From an uncultured Mycoplasmatota bacterium (GTDB taxonomy: Bacteria; Bacillota_I; Bacilli_A; RF39; UBA660), in the NCBI GenBank assembly GCA_947384645.1, contig CANDHX010000074.1, positions 1 to 6,750 of the forward strand: a stretch of DNA of 6,750 nt. Direction: 5' to 3'. This document shows, piece after piece, positions 5,226-6,750 of the stretch. A program made the position numbers and the translations under genes. Positions within the stretch are counted from its first letter, which is position 1; every line of letters starts with the position of its first letter. The notes under the pieces are model-generated. The model was given only the letters and a program-made list of their open reading frames with translations. It ran no database searches and was not told where the DNA came from.

Positions 5226-5651
5226 TCATACCACTTCCTTATAAATGTTTAATAATTCCGTATTTAAAGAGAGTTTGCTTTCCTTATTGGTACTTTTCAT
5301 CATAGCTTCATATTTATATGATTTATCTATGATATCGTCTTCGACCTTGATGTTTTTAAGATAATAGTTTATTCCCAACCCATCTAAATAATCGGTCATA
5401 AAAGAGATATTTTCATCGTTATTCAATATCGAATAATAGACCCTATAAAGCTCGTCATCTTGAAAAACCAATCCGCCATAAGTCTTAGTCATTGCTAAAG
5501 CATTTTCTTCGTCGGTAAAAACTCCGATTTGAATAGCGACAGCATTGTGGGTATCGTCTTTTTGTGTCGACACTTCGACAGTCTTAAAAAGGATAAATGC
5601 AAAAGTACATCCAGTAACGACAGCTAAAAATACAGGTTTTAATTTTTTCAT
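5226..5651 (-). CDS. Membrane-anchored SPOR-like domain protein (SpoIIB position)
   Basis: The product has 141 residues. A basic start (MKKLK) is followed by a membrane segment (about 7-24) and then a domain with SPOR-like signatures: AIQIGVFTDEENALAM (39-54), YGGLVF (58-63), YRVYYSIL (69-76) and DGLGINYYLK (90-99). SPOR domains bind denuded glycan strands at division septa. In B. subtilis the SPOR protein SpoIIB is encoded just upstream of maf-radC-mreBCD, so gene order supports a related origin; a role in septal or wall remodelling is inferred. VTGC (12-15) looks like a lipobox, but the hydrophobic stretch continues past the Cys, so a plain anchor is more likely. ATG at 5651 has a GGTGA site six bases upstream. 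The match is to motifs only, so confidence in SPOR is moderate. Confidence 0.72.
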   Translation of the reverse strand: MKKLKPVFLAVVTGCTFAFILFKTVEVSTQKDDTHNAVAIQIGVFTDEENALAMTKTYGGLVFQDDELYRVYYSILNNDENISFMTDYLDGLGINYYLKNIKVEDDIIDKSYKYEAMMKSTNKESKLSLNTELLNIYKEVV

Positions 5652-5723
5652 ATTATCTCACCACGAATAGAATACAACACCTATATAAAATAACTTGTCG
5701 AAATAAAGCACCCTCTACTTATT

Positions 5724-5729
5724 ATTATA
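5724..5729 (-). promoter_or_regulatory. Likely -10 box of the SPOR-radC-mreC-mreD operon
   Basis: A perfect TATAAT lies on the minus strand (5729 to 5724) between the DUF421 stop and the SPOR start. No convincing -35 box or TG extension is present. The leader would be about 65 bases. No terminator is seen after DUF421, so read-through is also likely. Confidence 0.45.
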
Positions 5730-5749
5730 CCGGATAAATTCGATTTTTC

Positions 5750-6406
5750 TCATTCGCTCTTGCTTATTAAGTCACATTTCTTTATAAAAAATACCTTATA
5801 ACCCTTATAAAAACAGTAAAAGACGTCTTCTCTACTCAAGTTGTTCTTCTTTAAAACATAGTCGAGCCATACCCTGCTCTTGTTAATTCTTCTCAAAGTG
5901 CTCACCTGTATTTCGCCGTCCACGATTAAGGGAAGAGGACAATTTTTATCGAACAGTTTTTTCTCAAAAATCGATAGTTTACCGTTCGCTTCTAATAAGG
6001 CATATTCGACATCTTCGATACTCTTTATGCTTTTTTGTCTTAGCTCCAATAACAAATCATCTATCGTATAACGTTGCTTTACCATTTCTTTAAAATCGAC
6101 TTTGCCGTTATCTATTATGACGGAAGGCTTCCCTCCGAAAAAAGTTCTAATACGCTTTGACTTTAAAGAAACTCTAGCTAAAACGATTTCTAATATGACG
6201 AGTACTAGAATCGGGATTACTGTCATCAAAAGAGAGTCGGATGTATTTTCTATGCTGATAGCAACTAACTCGGCGACCAAAATCGATACTATTAAATCGA
6301 CGACGCCTAACTGTCCTATTTCTCTTTTTCCCATAATTCTAAACATCAACATTACAAAAAAGTAGAAAAAACAAGTTCTAAATAAAACTATTAACAATTC
6401 TTTCAT
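5750..6406 (-). CDS. DUF421 (YetF-family) membrane protein
   Basis: Counted from ATG at 6406 the product has 218 residues. Three membrane helices (about 5-22, 34-50 and 57-78) include the family signature MGKREIGQLGVVDLIVSIL (25-43). They are followed by a cytoplasmic DUF421 domain with GGKPSVIIDNGKV (91-103), TIDDLLLELRQKSI (115-128) and DVEYALLEANGKLSIF (132-147). A second small alpha/beta part ends the protein. The family is common in Bacilli, often in several copies (YetF, YkjA, YrbG, YdfS), and includes spore-membrane members; its molecular role is not established. The longer start at 6418 adds MVND but would sit within the ribosome site, so I prefer 6406. The gene lies between a terminator and the SPOR-radC operon and reads the same way. 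Confidence 0.92.
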   Translation of the reverse strand: MKELLIVLFRTCFFYFFVMLMFRIMGKREIGQLGVVDLIVSILVAELVAISIENTSDSLLMTVIPILVLVILEIVLARVSLKSKRIRTFFGGKPSVIIDNGKVDFKEMVKQRYTIDDLLLELRQKSIKSIEDVEYALLEANGKLSIFEKKLFDKNCPLPLIVDGEIQVSTLRRINKSRVWLDYVLKKNNLSREDVFYCFYKGYKVFFIKKCDLISKSE

Positions 6407-6411
6407 ATCAT

Positions 6412-6422
6412 TCACCATCTTT
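6412..6422 (-). promoter_or_regulatory. Ribosome binding site favouring the 6406 start of DUF421
   Basis: The minus strand reads AAAGATGGTGA (6422 to 6412), which matches AAAGGAGGTGA at nine of eleven positions. It lies five bases before ATG at 6406-6404. The upstream ATG at 6418-6416 falls inside this site. Confidence 0.6.
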
Positions 6423-6453
6423 ATTATGGTAAGAAAGCCCCTATTTTAGTCAA
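6423..6453 (-). promoter_or_regulatory. Possible promoter of the DUF421 gene
   Basis: TTGACT (6453 to 6448) and CATAAT (6428 to 6423) are good boxes, but the 19-base spacing is long and the transcript would start within the ribosome site. The -35 box lies within the T-run of the upstream terminator. Confidence 0.3.
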
Positions 6454-6479
6454 AAAAAATACTCCTATAAAGGAATATT
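6452..6479 (-). terminator. Rho-independent terminator after the partial membrane gene
   Basis: On the minus strand AATATTCC pairs with GGAGTATT (8 pairs, one U-G) around a 6-base loop, followed by six more T. It lies 15 bases after the stop of the partial gene at 6494. Confidence 0.85.
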
Positions 6480-6493
6480 CAATAATTACAAAT

Positions 6494-6699
6494 TTAAATC
6501 TTTTTCTCTTTTCTAGAAAAAATATTCGCAATAAATCCAAAGATGAACATTACAAACGAACTCATAATCGATGATACGAACATGAGAATATAAGTGAGTA
6601 GAAGATTATCTTTTATTACAAAGTGGATTATGATAGCACCTAACAAAATGACGCTTTGTATCATCAAAAATTTATTTTTAATCTTGGTACAATCGGTTG
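6494..6699 (-). CDS. Small integral membrane protein, C-terminal part
   Basis: An open frame enters from the contig end and closes with TAA at 6496-6494. 67 residues are visible: a polar start (TDCTKIKNKFL), two hydrophobic segments (MIQSVILLGAIIIHFVI and LLLTYILMFVSSIMSSFVMF, continuing to IFGFIANIF) and a basic tail RKEKKI. The two-helix hairpin with a basic cytoplasmic end suggests a small polytopic membrane protein. No family is recognised. A 56-residue protein starting at the internal ATG (6664) is possible, but no ribosome site precedes it, so a longer gene cut by the contig end is more likely. A terminator follows directly. Confidence 0.65.
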
Positions 6700-6750
6700 A
6701 GATCGGAAGAGCGTCGTGTAGGGAAAGAGTGTAACTGTAGGGGTAGGTCT
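6700..6750. other. Illumina TruSeq adapter read-through (artefact)
   Basis: Bases 6700-6732 match exactly the reverse complement of the TruSeq universal (P5-side) adapter, beginning AGATCGGAAGAGCGTCGTGT and ending in GAGTGT. Eight bases AACTGTAG (6733-6740) sit where the i5 index belongs (index CTACAGTT). The last ten bases GGGTAGGTCT match the next adapter part GTGTAGATCT at eight of ten, both differences being G. The genomic sequence therefore ends at about 6699. Confidence 0.98.

Noticed and set aside
4298..5252. Plus-strand open frames of 87-106 codons across mreC and radC
   Set aside because: They are antisense shadows of well-supported minus-strand genes whose motifs are conserved.
5226..5651. 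Lipoprotein from the VTGC lipobox-like motif
   Set aside because: The hydrophobic segment before the Cys is very short and continues after it (TFAFILF), which fits a membrane anchor better than a type II signal peptide.
5880..6365. Plus-strand open frames of 63 and 87 codons within the DUF421 gene
   Set aside because: The DUF421 signature is on the other strand; these frames show no features of their own.

Overview
The window looks like the end of a metagenomic contig from an AT-rich bacterium of the Bacillota type, most likely a Bacilli or Mollicutes-like gut lineage. This placement is an inference. It rests on the low GC content, GGTGA/AGGAGG-type ribosome sites, TTG starts, a SPOR-radC-mreC-mreD gene order that recalls the Bacillus subtilis spoIIB-maf-radC-mreBCD region, and a DUF421 (YetF-type) membrane protein. 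TAA, TGA and TAG all end real genes here (TAG ends radC and the P-loop kinase gene), so the code is standard. All convincing protein genes are on the minus strand, so transcription runs from high to low coordinates.

Region by region, from the right: 6700-6750 is not biological. It matches the read-through of an Illumina TruSeq adapter with an 8-base index. Next comes the 3' end of a small membrane protein gene (6494-6699) with a strong terminator, then a DUF421 gene (5750-6406). After an internal promoter there is a tightly packed operon: a SPOR-like anchored protein, radC, mreC and a short mreD-like gene (5651 to 3566), with a 1-base gap and then overlaps of 8 and 4 bases. MreC/MreD and the SPOR protein point to cell-wall elongation and division.

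The 540-base gap at 3025-3565 is the most unusual part. It carries a plus-strand promoter, a folded leader, a perfect AGGAGG site and a tiny hydrophobic reading frame broken by an in-frame TAG. Facing it is a minus-strand promoter that would make a ~90-nt RNA of two hairpins ending in a U-tract, overlapping the 3' part of the plus-strand unit. This resembles a type I toxin-antitoxin layout, possibly with a decayed toxin. It is an inference from sequence layout only.

Left of the gap, a P-loop (deoxy)nucleotide monophosphate kinase-like gene and alaS form a two-gene unit closed by a terminator at 660-685. The alanyl-tRNA synthetase is a compact 584-residue form. It lacks the C-terminal DHHA1/C-Ala part and about 100 residues ahead of the editing core, a layout I associate with Candidate Phyla Radiation enzymes. 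Finally, an extended -10 promoter drives two overlapping prepilin-like genes (593 to below 1), the second cut by the window edge; they suggest a type IV pilus or competence-pseudopilus locus continuing to the left.
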